From Desulfatirhabdium sp964549995 (GTDB taxonomy: Bacteria > Desulfobacterota > Desulfobacteria > Desulfobacterales > Desulfatirhabdiaceae): 64,000 nucleotides of DNA. Numbering within the stretch: the stretch's first letter is position 1; every line of letters starts with the position of its first letter. Below are positions 26,301 to 34,923 of this stretch, piece after piece. The stretch spans positions 1-64,000 of the forward strand of contig CAZJXF010000001.1 of NCBI GenBank assembly GCA_964549995.1, in the 5' to 3' direction. Below the pieces are notes generated by a model, which worked only from the letters and a program-made list of their open reading frames with translations, made no database searches and was not told the origin of the DNA. Made by a program: the position numbers and the translations under genes.

Positions 26301-27986
26301 TCAGCCGATCTGCCTGCTGATTTTCTCGACAATCACCTTGGTGATGAGATAGGTCGGCTTGATGCCCTCATCTCCCATGCTTCCGGAGGCGAGAGTCTGG
26401 CCGCTGATAAGCGGATTGTCCGAGGCATAGTACGCATATCGCAGCTTGACATCCGGAGCGAGATACCCTCGGATGATGGCGCCGCTGATGGCTCGCTGGT
26501 AGTGCCCGCCTTCCATCTCGAGGCCGATGGCCCGCCAGCTCGAGGCTTGGAAGCGCTCCAGCACATCCCGGTTCTGCAAGCTCGTTCCCAGCACCGTCAC
26601 CATCGGTCCGACGAACACGTCGATTTCGCCTTCGAAATCCTCTTTTCGCAGTTCGTTCTGAACCAGGTAGTTGTGAGGGGTTCCTTCCATGACATGGGCT
26701 GTCGCCACCATGATGTCCCCCTTTTTCCCCGGAAGAATCCCGGCTTTTCCCATGATGGAAATGGACTTCACCGGTTGGCAGCCACACAAGGTCGAGAGCT
26801 GCTCCAGCAGCTCGTCCATCGCTTCGTAGGCCTGGGTGCCGAACGCGTAGTCGATCACGAGCAACACCGGCTCCTGGTTGCGAATGTTGTCCCGCTCGAT
26901 ATGGATGTCGGGATGAAAGGGTACATCGGCCAGTTTACCCATGTCGATGATCTGGCTGTCGATGAGCATCCCGGATGTATCGGGCAGATCGATGAAACCG
27001 TGCCGCCTTGCATAGTCGCGGACCAGCGCTCCTTTTTGCTTCAAACCGATCAAAAACCGGTACAGGTCTCCTTCGGGCTTTTCCGGCCCGCTTTCGCAAA
27101 CGGCTGCATACCCGTACAGAAGGTTGACGATACTGTGCATGTTGGCGCTGATGATGTGTATCGGCCGTTGGTGGAGCCGATTTTCCTTCAGTGCCCCGCA
27201 GATCGCCTGCGCCCAGTGCGGTCCGTAGGCATGGCGTCCGATCATGTCCTGCAACGATGGCGTAAAATACACGGCCAACTGCTTGTCTCGGTCCAGTTCT
27301 CCGGCTTCGACGCGCTTGCCTAGACCGTATACGATCTGGAAAAGACCGTTGTTGGCCTGGTGGCTGGCCCGCATTTCCTCGAGATAATCGAACGTGCTTC
27401 GGGTTTCCTGGTAGGTCCTGCCAAGGAGAATACTCAAATTCCAGATGGCCTGATCCAACTCACGGCCCTTCAGCCCATCGACGTTCCGTACGGTCGCTTC
27501 GAGATCTTTCCAATTGACGCTGATCTCACCGGATTCATCCCGCATCTGCGCGTGAATCTTGTGGGCTTCGATGTTCAGGAAAGTCAGATGGGTCAGTACG
27601 TCGTATACCTCGCTCAGACCGGTCGTGATGACAAAGCACATCTGCTCTTCGCTCACCCGGTAGGAAATCCGCCTTCGCTTGACGGGGACGATCTTCTCGA
27701 AGCCCGTTTGATCGAATTCATCCTTTGCTGTCAGAACGACCCGGGTGCAGGATTCAATCCCCTTCGGCAGTCGGTCCAGCACATATTCAAGCCCTTTGAG
27801 CTCGATGCTGCGCGGATCGTTCATCGTTCCGTAGATTTCGGGGCTGAGAATCCGTAGCGCGTTTTCGAGCGTCTTCCCCGATCTACCGGAAGGGCGGTAC
27901 ATCCCCCGAAGGGCAAGGGCGTCTGCGATCGTCTTGAAACTGCGGATGGCGATCCGGCTCTTTTGGCTTCGACTCAATTCATTCAA
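26301..27986 (-). CDS. Uncharacterised protein with nucleoside-phosphorylase-like C-terminal half
   Basis: The 561-residue protein may belong to DUF6909 (recalled, not checked). The N-terminal half has no recognised motif. The C-terminal half shows features of the purine nucleoside phosphorylase / MTA nucleosidase superfamily: 'SIMGKAGILPGKKGDIMVA' like the Gly-rich 'AG...GDIV' loop, 'IGLEMEGGHYQRAI' like the 'DMEGAA' ribose-binding motif, and 'YYASDNPL' like the catalytic 'SDN' loop. The fold assignment is my inference. The start is a TTG at 27986 after AGGAGGGAATCAC. It precedes the Fe-S gene at 26228, suggesting a joint function. Confidence 0.7.
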   Translation of the reverse strand: MNELSRSQKSRIAIRSFKTIADALALRGMYRPSGRSGKTLENALRILSPEIYGTMNDPRSIELKGLEYVLDRLPKGIESCTRVVLTAKDEFDQTGFEKIVPVKRRRISYRVSEEQMCFVITTGLSEVYDVLTHLTFLNIEAHKIHAQMRDESGEISVNWKDLEATVRNVDGLKGRELDQAIWNLSILLGRTYQETRSTFDYLEEMRASHQANNGLFQIVYGLGKRVEAGELDRDKQLAVYFTPSLQDMIGRHAYGPHWAQAICGALKENRLHQRPIHIISANMHSIVNLLYGYAAVCESGPEKPEGDLYRFLIGLKQKGALVRDYARRHGFIDLPDTSGMLIDSQIIDMGKLADVPFHPDIHIERDNIRNQEPVLLVIDYAFGTQAYEAMDELLEQLSTLCGCQPVKSISIMGKAGILPGKKGDIMVATAHVMEGTPHNYLVQNELRKEDFEGEIDVFVGPMVTVLGTSLQNRDVLERFQASSWRAIGLEMEGGHYQRAISGAIIRGYLAPDVKLRYAYYASDNPLISGQTLASGSMGDEGIKPTYLITKVIVEKISRQIG

Positions 27987-28033
27987 GTGATTCCCTCCTG
28001 ATGATGGTATCTTTTCAGCGGAAGGGTGTTGCT

Positions 28034-28381
28034 TCAGACATCCAACTGACCAGGCGTGAGTCCAAGGGCCTTGGCGATTCTTCGTATATCGGCTTTTCGC
28101 AGCTTCGCCTGTGATGCTTCGATGGCATCGACATCGTCTGGGGGAATGTTTAGACGAGAGGCCAGTTCTTCCTTCGATATGGATAGATATTCCCGCCAGG
28201 AGCGAACGATGGAAAGTCCTCTGCCGACATGCGCTTCGACGACTTCCTGAGGAATTCCATCCGAAAGGACTTCCTTTTTCGCTAACAGGCGTCGGAGTCG
28301 CTCGAATTCATCCCACGGAAGAAGGGCAAAGATCGGTTTGCCCCCATGGTGGATCACTTGGTAATCAATAGGTGTGCTCAT
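28034..28381 (-). CDS. Phd/HTH antitoxin-like protein without a visible toxin
   Basis: The 115-residue product has an N-terminal part resembling the Phd/YefM antitoxin core ('YQVIHHGGKPIFALLPWDEF') and a C-terminal Cro/C1-type helix-turn-helix ('ISKEELASRLNIPPDDVDAIE', 'RIAKALGLTPGQLDV'). Such proteins normally repress a toxin-antitoxin operon. No toxin gene is next to it: downstream is the phosphorylase-like gene (48 nt) and upstream a heptosyltransferase (38 nt). The ATG at 28381 follows ggaaggaaacgca. It may have become a general regulator or an orphan antitoxin. Confidence 0.75.
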   Translation of the reverse strand: MSTPIDYQVIHHGGKPIFALLPWDEFERLRRLLAKKEVLSDGIPQEVVEAHVGRGLSIVRSWREYLSISKEELASRLNIPPDDVDAIEASQAKLRKADIRRIAKALGLTPGQLDV

Positions 28382-28419
28382 TGCGTTTCCTTCCGGCTTT
28401 GATCTTTCAAGCAGCACCA

Positions 28420-29481
28420 TCACGTCTGAATCCTTTTGGCATCGTTGAGCACACCTACCATTGCCTTGAAAACCGATTCGACATCGATATCCCGCATGCA
28501 GACCGGGTCGACACAGCTTCGCCTGAAGCAGGGCGAGCAGGCAGTTCCAAGGCGGATGACGCGGTGTTGCTTTCCGTATGGGCCCGTCCGCCAGGGGGCC
28601 GTCGGCCCGAACAGGGCGACGACGGGGGTTTCGACGGCCGCAGCCAGATGCATCGGACCCGTATCCGTACTGATGACCCCATCCGCAGCCTCATAGAGGG
28701 CTGCCAGTGTCATCAAATCGGTTTTCCCACTGACATCGAGTGCATGTTGGCTCATTTGGCTGCGGATGTCATCGATCACCTTCCGATCTTCCGTTGCGCC
28801 GGTGAAGACGACAGTGGCGCCAGCTTCTGCAATCAACCGGTCTGCAACGGCGGCAAACCCGCCGGTTGTCCAGAGCTTCGTCTCCCACTTGGCCACGGGA
28901 TTGATGCAGACGATCGGGCCTGTATCGGAGAGCGGTTGCAGCAGTCGCTTGGCCAGACTTCGATGCTCGGTCGTGACAGGCAATCGATAGACGATTTCCT
29001 GCACGTTTCGAATGCCGAGGGGCTCGAGCATCAGGAGGTTGCGTTCGAGGGCATGCACTTCCATGCTGATCGGCGGAATCCGCTCGTTCAGGAACCAGTA
29101 GGAATGCTCCATGTGCTCCATGCCCCGGTCGAACCCGATCTTGCGTTTTCCTCGGCACAAGGTGATCCAGACGGCGCCCTTCAATAAGGCCTGAAAATCG
29201 AGAACCACATCGTAAACCGTATCCCGGAGCCTTGCAACAAAATCGACCGTCTCTGCCAAGACCGCCTTTCGTTGGCCGGCCCTCCAGTCTCGGATCCAGG
29301 ATTTTCGTCTGCAAACCAGCACCCGATCGAGCGCTGGATGCCCTTGTACGAGGGCGGCTGCAGCCTCTTCCACAAGCCAGGTGATGTGAGCGTCCGTAAA
29401 CGCCTGTCGAAGGGCGTTCAAGGCCGGAAGGGTGTGGAGCACATCGCCGATGGCGCTCAACTTGACCATCAGAATGTTCAT
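28420..29481 (-). CDS. waaC: Heptosyltransferase I-like LPS glycosyltransferase (GT9)
   Basis: GT9 enzymes add L-glycero-D-manno-heptose to the Kdo-lipid A core at the inner face of the inner membrane. The 353-residue product starts 'MNILMVKLSAIGDVLHTLPALNALR', diagnostic of the family, and has 'PVAKWETKLWTTGGFA' and the donor-site motif 'STDTGPMHLAAAVETPVVALFGPT'. The pattern is closest to WaaC, though the exact acceptor cannot be fixed from sequence. The ATG at 29481 overlaps the stop of the upstream heptosyltransferase by 4 nt (ATGA). The open frame before it is not family-like. Confidence 0.9.
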   Translation of the reverse strand: MNILMVKLSAIGDVLHTLPALNALRQAFTDAHITWLVEEAAAALVQGHPALDRVLVCRRKSWIRDWRAGQRKAVLAETVDFVARLRDTVYDVVLDFQALLKGAVWITLCRGKRKIGFDRGMEHMEHSYWFLNERIPPISMEVHALERNLLMLEPLGIRNVQEIVYRLPVTTEHRSLAKRLLQPLSDTGPIVCINPVAKWETKLWTTGGFAAVADRLIAEAGATVVFTGATEDRKVIDDIRSQMSQHALDVSGKTDLMTLAALYEAADGVISTDTGPMHLAAAVETPVVALFGPTAPWRTGPYGKQHRVIRLGTACSPCFRRSCVDPVCMRDIDVESVFKAMVGVLNDAKRIQT

Positions 29482-30527
29482 GACCGGCTCATGTCCAATA
29501 CTTCCATCGATTCCTGCAGCACCTGATCCACGGAAACAGCCGTCATGCACCGGTGGTCTGTGGGACAATGGGGTTTCATACAAGGGCTGCAGTCGACCGG
29601 CACACGGATCAGGCGGGCCGTCTGGCTGACGGGGGAGGTTTGATCATGACGGGTCGGACCGAAAATGGCCACAAGCGGCACATTCAGGGCCGCAGCCACG
29701 TGCATGAGTCCGGAGTCGTTCGTCACCAGAAGACGGCATGCTGCGATCAAGGCCATGGCCTGTCTGAGGTCGGTCTTTCCACACAGCGAATGGCATCGGG
29801 AGCCCACCGCCGAGGCGATCGCCTCTCCCAATGTCGTCTCGGATGGGCTTCCAAAAACGAGAATCCGATCGATTCCCGATCCCAGCATCCGCCGGGACAA
29901 TTCGATCCAACGGTCTTCCGGCCATCGTTTTGCCGTTCCGAAGGCGGCTCCGGGATTGATACCGATGATCACCTCGGAAGAATTCGTTCCAAAAAGGGCG
30001 AGCTGTTCTTCGGCCCAGAGACGCTCGTCTGTCGAAAGAACCAGTCGGATCGATCGATCGGGTACCGGGATGCCGACACCTTCCAGAAGGGCCCGGTAAT
30101 AGTCGAGCTGGTGGAGACTGCGAACGGCCTTCGTTCGATAGACTCTGTGGGTGAGCAGCAGGGACCGAGCGTCAGCCGCATACCCGATGCGAATGGGCAC
30201 ACGAGATAGCCACAGGAGAAGGGCGGCTTCAAAGGCGTTTTGAATCGATATGCCGACATCAAAGCGGAACTGCCGCAGTTCGCTGCACAGGCGGAGGATG
30301 CCGCGAGGACCGGCGTGTCGCCCCTCCCGGTCATAGACGAAAATCCGATCGATATCGGGAAGGTGTCGATAGAGATCCGCCACCCAGGGTTTGGCGAGCA
30401 CCGTGATTTCGGCCCCCCGAAAATAGGCCCGCACGGCACGGATGGCCGGAAGGCTCATGACGACATCTCCCACCCAGTTGGCCGAACGGATCAGCACCTT
30501 GTCGGCAAGCGGAGAAACCGGTTTCAT
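29478..30527 (-). CDS. waaF: Heptosyltransferase II-like LPS glycosyltransferase (GT9)
   Basis: The 349-residue product has the WaaF signature start ('VLIRSANWVGDVVMSLPAIRAVR'), 'INPGAAFGTAKRWPEDRW' and 'VTNDSGLMHVAAALNVPLVAIFGPT'. It should add the second heptose to the LPS inner core. A late segment 'VDCSPCMKPHCPTDHRCM' with four Cys also occurs in the partner enzyme ('ACSPCFRRSC'), and is typical of these enzymes in anaerobes. The ATG at 30527 overlaps the lipid A acyltransferase stop by 4 nt, so the genes are translationally coupled. Confidence 0.92.
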   Translation of the reverse strand: MKPVSPLADKVLIRSANWVGDVVMSLPAIRAVRAYFRGAEITVLAKPWVADLYRHLPDIDRIFVYDREGRHAGPRGILRLCSELRQFRFDVGISIQNAFEAALLLWLSRVPIRIGYAADARSLLLTHRVYRTKAVRSLHQLDYYRALLEGVGIPVPDRSIRLVLSTDERLWAEEQLALFGTNSSEVIIGINPGAAFGTAKRWPEDRWIELSRRMLGSGIDRILVFGSPSETTLGEAIASAVGSRCHSLCGKTDLRQAMALIAACRLLVTNDSGLMHVAAALNVPLVAIFGPTRHDQTSPVSQTARLIRVPVDCSPCMKPHCPTDHRCMTAVSVDQVLQESMEVLDMSRS

Positions 30528-31450
30528 GGTCCGTTGGTCCCCTCGTTTCCGGGAAGAAGGCAGGCATTGGCCGTTTTCCAGCGCTGATGCACCCAGAACC
30601 ACTGATCCGGGTACCGGCGGATCATGTCTTCGATGGCCCGAGTGAACAGTGCCGTATTCGTCTCGATGTCGCTGGTCTTGTCCCGGCTGATGGAGATGGG
30701 AAGCTCCGGCTGAAAACACACCTTCCACTTGTGGTTTCCGTCCGGAAGCAGAAATACCGGGACGACGGGAGCACCGGTTTTTCGGGCGATGACGGCCATT
30801 CCCTTGTTGGTGCAGGCGGGCTTTCCGAAGAAGTCCACCCACACGCCTTCATACCAGTCAACATTTTGGTCCATGAGCATGGCCACAATCCGACCCTTCG
30901 AAAGCGCCCGGAGGATGAGCCGCATGGCCCCACGGGAAGAGGGAATGAGTTCCGCACCGAAACGGGTGCGAAGCCTTGCGATGACCCGGTCGAGGGGCGC
31001 AAAGTCGAGCGGTCGGTACACGATGGATACCGGAAGATCGGCAAGGGCTGCAGCCGCAGGAAGCAGTTCCCATGTGCCGAAGTGCGCCGTCAAGGCCAAC
31101 ACCCCCCGGCCGCTGCTGAGAGCGGACCGGATGTTCTCGATGCCTTCGACCCGGAATCTCGTTTCCAATTCCTTCCGGTTTAACCGAAGGTAGCGACCCA
31201 TATCGAAAAACATCCGCATCAGTCGAGCCATCACCCTTCGGGCCAGACGGTGCCGCTCCGACAGATTCATGGTTTCCGAAAAGGCGGTGGCAAGATTTTC
31301 CAAAACGATGTGTCGATGCTTGCCGTCGAGCGCATACCACAGCAGCCCCCAAATGCGGCTTTTCAGATCGGCAAGACCGTCGGGTATCCTTCCCATTAGC
31401 CGGAGGATGTGCTCGATTGCCCGTTCACAGATCCTGTCGAAATGTTTCAT
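30524..31450 (-). CDS. Lipid A biosynthesis acyltransferase (LpxL/HtrB family)
   Basis: These inner-membrane enzymes transfer a secondary acyl chain from acyl-ACP to Kdo2-lipid A. The 308-residue product has the H-x4-E catalytic motif as 'HFGTWE' (His123, Glu128), 'PSSRGAMRLILRALSKGRIVAMLMDQN' and the late 'WFWVHQRWK' typical of the family. The N terminus is amphipathic rather than a clear membrane anchor. The ATG at 31450 lies inside the end of the upstream glycosyltransferase gene (26-nt overlap). All neighbours are LPS genes. Confidence 0.92.
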   Translation of the reverse strand: MKHFDRICERAIEHILRLMGRIPDGLADLKSRIWGLLWYALDGKHRHIVLENLATAFSETMNLSERHRLARRVMARLMRMFFDMGRYLRLNRKELETRFRVEGIENIRSALSSGRGVLALTAHFGTWELLPAAAALADLPVSIVYRPLDFAPLDRVIARLRTRFGAELIPSSRGAMRLILRALSKGRIVAMLMDQNVDWYEGVWVDFFGKPACTNKGMAVIARKTGAPVVPVFLLPDGNHKWKVCFQPELPISISRDKTSDIETNTALFTRAIEDMIRRYPDQWFWVHQRWKTANACLLPGNEGTNGP

Positions 31451-32207
31451 CCGAAATGCCCTTTTCCCACGCCTTGGCGTGCTTCAGAAAAACGTACCAT
31501 GCGGAATTCATGGCGATGATGAGCCCTGCCGTTCCGTCGAGAAACCCAAGCTTGTAGATGTAGCACTCGAACCATTTGACGATGGCATGCAGCACCCCCA
31601 ACCAGACGTGTCCGCCGCTTCGTCTCCCGGTTTGATCGGCATGAACGGTGGAAAAGCGATCGATGGTGGCCAGCTGATCCGAAATGTTGCGGTATACGAG
31701 ATGATGCAGGGGATGACGCAGGGGGTTCACCCGCCCCTCCACAACGAGGGTTTCATGCAGCCCGTCCCCCACCCAGCGGCCTTTCCCGGATCGCACCAGA
31801 CGGATTTTCCGGTCCGGATACCATCCTCCGTGTCGGATCCACCGTCCGAAGTATCGGGAAAGGCGGGGCATGGAAAACCCGTTTACGTCTTCTCCTGCAC
31901 AGGAAAGGGTTTCGACGATTTCCCGGGCCAGTTCCGGCGAAACCCGCTCGTCCGCATCGAGGCTGAGAACCCATTGCGAGGTGCAGGCCTCGAGGGCGAT
32001 CTGTTTTTGAGCGGCGTATCCCATCCATGGATGCTCGATGAGCCGAGCGCCCAATTGACGGCAAAGGGCCTGGGTACCGTCCACACTTCCCGAATCGACC
32101 ACCAGAATTTCGTCGGCGAAGCGGCAGCTTTCGATCAGACCGGCGATGCGGTCGGCCTCGTTGCAGGCGATGACGGCGATGCCGAGGGTGGGCATGGTCG
32201 GAGTCAC
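31425..32207 (-). CDS. Family 2 glycosyltransferase, LPS core (WaaE/KdtX-like)
   Basis: The 260-residue product is a GT-A glycosyltransferase with 'GIAVIACNEADRI' at the nucleotide site, 'VDSGSVDGT', and the DxD-like 'LSLDADERVS'. Further motifs 'FGRWIRHGGWYPDRKIRLVR' and 'VGDGLHETL' are those of the LPS-core beta-glycosyltransferases near WaaE/KdtX. A weakly hydrophobic C-terminal part may associate with the membrane. It overlaps the acyltransferase by 26 nt, and its start overlaps the radical SAM stop by 4 nt. Confidence 0.9.
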   Translation of the reverse strand: MTPTMPTLGIAVIACNEADRIAGLIESCRFADEILVVDSGSVDGTQALCRQLGARLIEHPWMGYAAQKQIALEACTSQWVLSLDADERVSPELAREIVETLSCAGEDVNGFSMPRLSRYFGRWIRHGGWYPDRKIRLVRSGKGRWVGDGLHETLVVEGRVNPLRHPLHHLVYRNISDQLATIDRFSTVHADQTGRRSGGHVWLGVLHAIVKWFECYIYKLGFLDGTAGLIIAMNSAWYVFLKHAKAWEKGISDETFRQDL

Positions 32208-33517
32208 AGGGGAAAGGTTTCCTTCGGCGGATTGAAATACCCATACCGCAACAACGGAAAGGCCTGTCTTACGTCATCCAAAAGACGTTCCATTCCGATC
32301 GGAGTGCCCAGCGCTTCGACCTCCTGCATGACCTTCAGGTATCGCAACGGATCGAAATTGAGGTTGCGCCATTGAATCATATGGATGGGGTGGTGTTTAA
32401 GAAAGTGCATGAATGCCTGGACTTCCTCCGGGGAGTCCGTGAAACCCGGTAGATTCAAATAGTTCACGGCGACGTGGATACCCCGTTCGAGCGCCAGATC
32501 GATGCTGCGGACGACATCCGTCCAACCGTAGCCTTTGGGCCGGAAATAGGTTTCGTAGCATCTCGGGCGAAAACTGTTGAGGCTGACCCGCATGCTGTCG
32601 AGGCCAGCATCGATCAATCGGGAGAGCACATCCGGCAGTCCCGCGTTTGAATTCAGATGGATCGTTCCGGCGGAAGTTCGGGATCGAATCAACCGAATGG
32701 CCGGTTCGATGACATCGGCAGCCAGAAGCGGATCTCCCTCGCAGCCCTGACCAAAACTGACGATGGCTTTCTGCACCCGATCGATGTGAAAACAGGCCAC
32801 ATCGGCGATTTCGACAGGCGTCGGCTTGAACCGGATACGGTTCTGGCTGTGGGGGATGTCGCTGTCTTTCTGAAGCGAAAGGCACCCCAGACATCGGGCA
32901 TTGCAGGAAGGAGACGTCGGCAAAGGGGCTTCATAGCGTCCGAGGAAAAAATTCTTTCCGGCGGGGCATCCATATACCAGCGCGCAATGCTCGAGGTGCT
33001 CCCGAAGACGGTTGTTCGGCAAGCGTTTTCGAAGCATCCGGACGCCTTTGCGGACGTCGGCCGGTTTCATTTGCCGCAGGTCCTGTCGTGGTTCCGTATC
33101 CACGCAAATGGCGGCACTGCGAAACTTTCCGCGGTGCAACCCCACGGCCCCATAGGAAAACAACGGCAGTGCCGGTGCATCCGCTTCGGAGCGGTGAGCG
33201 CAGGTGTAACGAAGAACGTATCCAGGCGAATTGAACACCGATACGGGGAAGATTCGCATGGAAGGATCGTTCGGGTGAACCGAAAGCGCCTCGAGCTGTC
33301 GGGATTTCAGGTTGTAGAAGACCGGAATCCTGCCCGGAAGAAGCATCCGTTCGCTGCCGTAGGGCATGGGAACGGTTTCGGAAGAGGTCAACGGGACAAG
33401 GCGTTCTGCTGCCATGCCGACGGCTGCATACCCTTCGATATCGAAGATGTTCCCGGATGCATCGGCTGCAAGAGCCCTCAGAAAAGTTCCGGATGCGGAC
33501 CGGTCGTTGTTCATCAT
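32204..33517 (-). CDS. Radical SAM protein heading the LPS gene group
   Basis: The 437-residue product has a long N-terminal extension (about 1-190) and then a radical SAM core with 'SCNARCLGC' (C-x3-C-x2-C), followed by 'SFGQGCEGDPLL' (a GGE-like SAM motif) and 'LNSNAGLPDVL', 'MRVSLNSFRPRCYETYF'. It probably makes a [4Fe-4S]-SAM radical enzyme. The N-terminal part ('VYGCPAGKNFFLGRYE') has a further Cys. The substrate is unknown. It is the first gene of a tightly overlapping set with LPS enzymes, and its stop overlaps the glycosyltransferase start. The ribosome-binding site is weak; M1 or M2 may be used. Confidence 0.85.
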   Translation of the reverse strand: MMNNDRSASGTFLRALAADASGNIFDIEGYAAVGMAAERLVPLTSSETVPMPYGSERMLLPGRIPVFYNLKSRQLEALSVHPNDPSMRIFPVSVFNSPGYVLRYTCAHRSEADAPALPLFSYGAVGLHRGKFRSAAICVDTEPRQDLRQMKPADVRKGVRMLRKRLPNNRLREHLEHCALVYGCPAGKNFFLGRYEAPLPTSPSCNARCLGCLSLQKDSDIPHSQNRIRFKPTPVEIADVACFHIDRVQKAIVSFGQGCEGDPLLAADVIEPAIRLIRSRTSAGTIHLNSNAGLPDVLSRLIDAGLDSMRVSLNSFRPRCYETYFRPKGYGWTDVVRSIDLALERGIHVAVNYLNLPGFTDSPEEVQAFMHFLKHHPIHMIQWRNLNFDPLRYLKVMQEVEALGTPIGMERLLDDVRQAFPLLRYGYFNPPKETFPL

Positions 33518-33650
33518 CTGTTCCGTTAGATTGTCGCGAAGGGAATAGACGTTGAAAATCAGAAATCAGAAGCGATGTCGCCAATGTCCGATGATGATGA
33601 ACTCGCAAGTTGCATCGGTAGGTTCCAACGAAAATCGCTTCATTAAAATC

Positions 33651-33964
33651 GATGGGCTCGCAAAAAGTCAGTGAGCCTCCAACGAGCCGCATGGGGGCGT
33701 GTACACCTTTTTCGCTGCATCGGAAAAACTCAGCCGCCCGATCTCGTAAGGGCCGGGCATGGTGCCAGACGCTCCAGGAGAGAGCATCTCATTGAAATGG
33801 CAAGCTTTTCAAACACAAGCCGAAGCGTTTTGCATGCCCGGCCCAACGATCTCCGGCGGCTTCAAACACGTTTCCGCTGCAGCATCAACAGGCGTACCCG
33901 CCCCCATGCTCAGGCCCGGACCTACCCGAAAAAGAGGGGTAGATCGACTTTTTGCGAAGCTGTC
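33651..33964. mobile_element. Family-B MITE-like element, near-complete (314 bp)
   Basis: Terminal repeats gatgggctcgcaaaaagtca (left) and cgactttttgcgaagctgtc (right) bound a core with 'ctcagccgcccgatctcgta', 'ccaacgatctccggcggctt' and 'cgtacccgcccccatgctca'. It is the best-preserved large copy. Its right end supplies the stop codon of the small gene at 33963. The preceding 33518-33650 shows nothing I can name. Confidence 0.85.
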
Positions 33965-34166
33965 AAACTTCCTTTCGAGCGACCAACTTGGCGAAATGCT
34001 CAAAGGATCGATCGTAGGTGGCCTCCGCCTGTTTCGGAAAACAGCATCCGGGAAGCTGACGGCTTCGGAGGTGATAGGCCAGGCATTCGCAGCAGATCCC
34101 CTTGCGCTCGCAGGGATCGTAGGAGCAATTGCATCGGCTGAGATTCTTGTCTTTTTTACATTCCAT
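33963..34166 (-). CDS. Small Cys-rich protein (DUF6485-like)
   Basis: The 67-residue product starts 'MECKKDKNLSRCNCSYDPC' and continues 'CERKGICCECLAYHLR' and 'LPGCCFPKQAEATYDRS', with about eleven Cys. This pattern matches a family of small proteins of anaerobes, DUF6485 as I recall. It probably binds metal or an Fe-S cluster; the function is unknown. It overlaps the upstream HD gene by 11 nt, so it should be co-translated with it. Its stop codon (TGA, 33965-33963) lies in the terminal repeat of the element at 33651-33964, so the C terminus may have changed on insertion. Confidence 0.85.
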   Translation of the reverse strand: MECKKDKNLSRCNCSYDPCERKGICCECLAYHLRSRQLPGCCFPKQAEATYDRSFEHFAKLVARKEV

Positions 34167-34914
34167 GGTATTCCTTTTGAAGCATCTGATAAATCACTTC
34201 CCCGATCGCCAAACCGATGTCGATGAATTCCGGACCAAAACGCTTTCCGGTTTCCGTTCGAAACGTGGTCTTGATCCTCACGAGAAATTCCATTCCGGAA
34301 GGATACCGCTTCAAGAATTCGGAAAAGGGGGGATGGAGGTGGTCCAGCATGTCCCACAGGGTGTCTTCGAAATTGTCCGGACCCCAGCGGAATTTGTCGG
34401 CATCATAGAGGCAGTCGGAAACGAGCCTTCCTTCCACCGTATCGATCAAGCCGGGTTTCTGAAAGGCCTCGTGGTTGCGGATCGCTCGGCTGACGGTTTC
34501 GATGGCCTCGGGCATGAATCCAAAGGCTTGCATCACCTGTTCGGCATATTGGGACCCGGCGATTGCGTGGTGGCGTTCTTTTCGCTTGATGTCATGAAGC
34601 AGCCCGGCAATCTGGGCATTGCGAAGAATGGTGGTGATGTCCGACGGATGAACCGCCTGACTTCTGGATTCGACCATGGCCAACGTACCTGCATCGATCG
34701 CAACCTTCCAAGCGTGCACGAACCCGTGGCCAAAATCGTTGTCCAATTGTCGGGTAACGAAATCCAGAACGAGACGGACCGCAGGATCGGTGTTCAGAAA
34801 TTGCCGAGAATGCCTCCATTCACCGGCGTGAACCCTATAAAAGGAAGGGATGGGCGAGTCGGCAACGATCCGACGCGCCCGCTTCTGGATATCCCGATAG
34901 ATGGAAGACGACAC
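34156..34914 (-). CDS. HD-domain metal-dependent phosphohydrolase-like protein
   Basis: The 252-residue product has the HD pattern: His in 'HGFVHAWKVAIDAG', the pair 'LLHDIKRKERHH', and 'IRNHEAF' with Asp in 'LYDADKF'. These are the expected metal ligands of HD hydrolases; the substrate is unknown. The start is a GTG at 34914, without a strong ribosome-binding site but only 9 nt after the upstream gene's stop codon, which suggests translational coupling. It overlaps the Cys-rich small gene by 11 nt. Confidence 0.85.
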   Translation of the reverse strand: MSSSIYRDIQKRARRIVADSPIPSFYRVHAGEWRHSRQFLNTDPAVRLVLDFVTRQLDNDFGHGFVHAWKVAIDAGTLAMVESRSQAVHPSDITTILRNAQIAGLLHDIKRKERHHAIAGSQYAEQVMQAFGFMPEAIETVSRAIRNHEAFQKPGLIDTVEGRLVSDCLYDADKFRWGPDNFEDTLWDMLDHLHPPFSEFLKRYPSGMEFLVRIKTTFRTETGKRFGPEFIDIGLAIGEVIYQMLQKEYHGM

Positions 34915-34923
34915 AAGAAGGGT

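Noticed and set aside
25047..27323. A long open antisense frame opposite the Fe-S and phosphorylase-like genes
   Set aside because: The real genes on the minus strand have motifs and ribosome-binding sites. The antisense frame crosses both and has neither.
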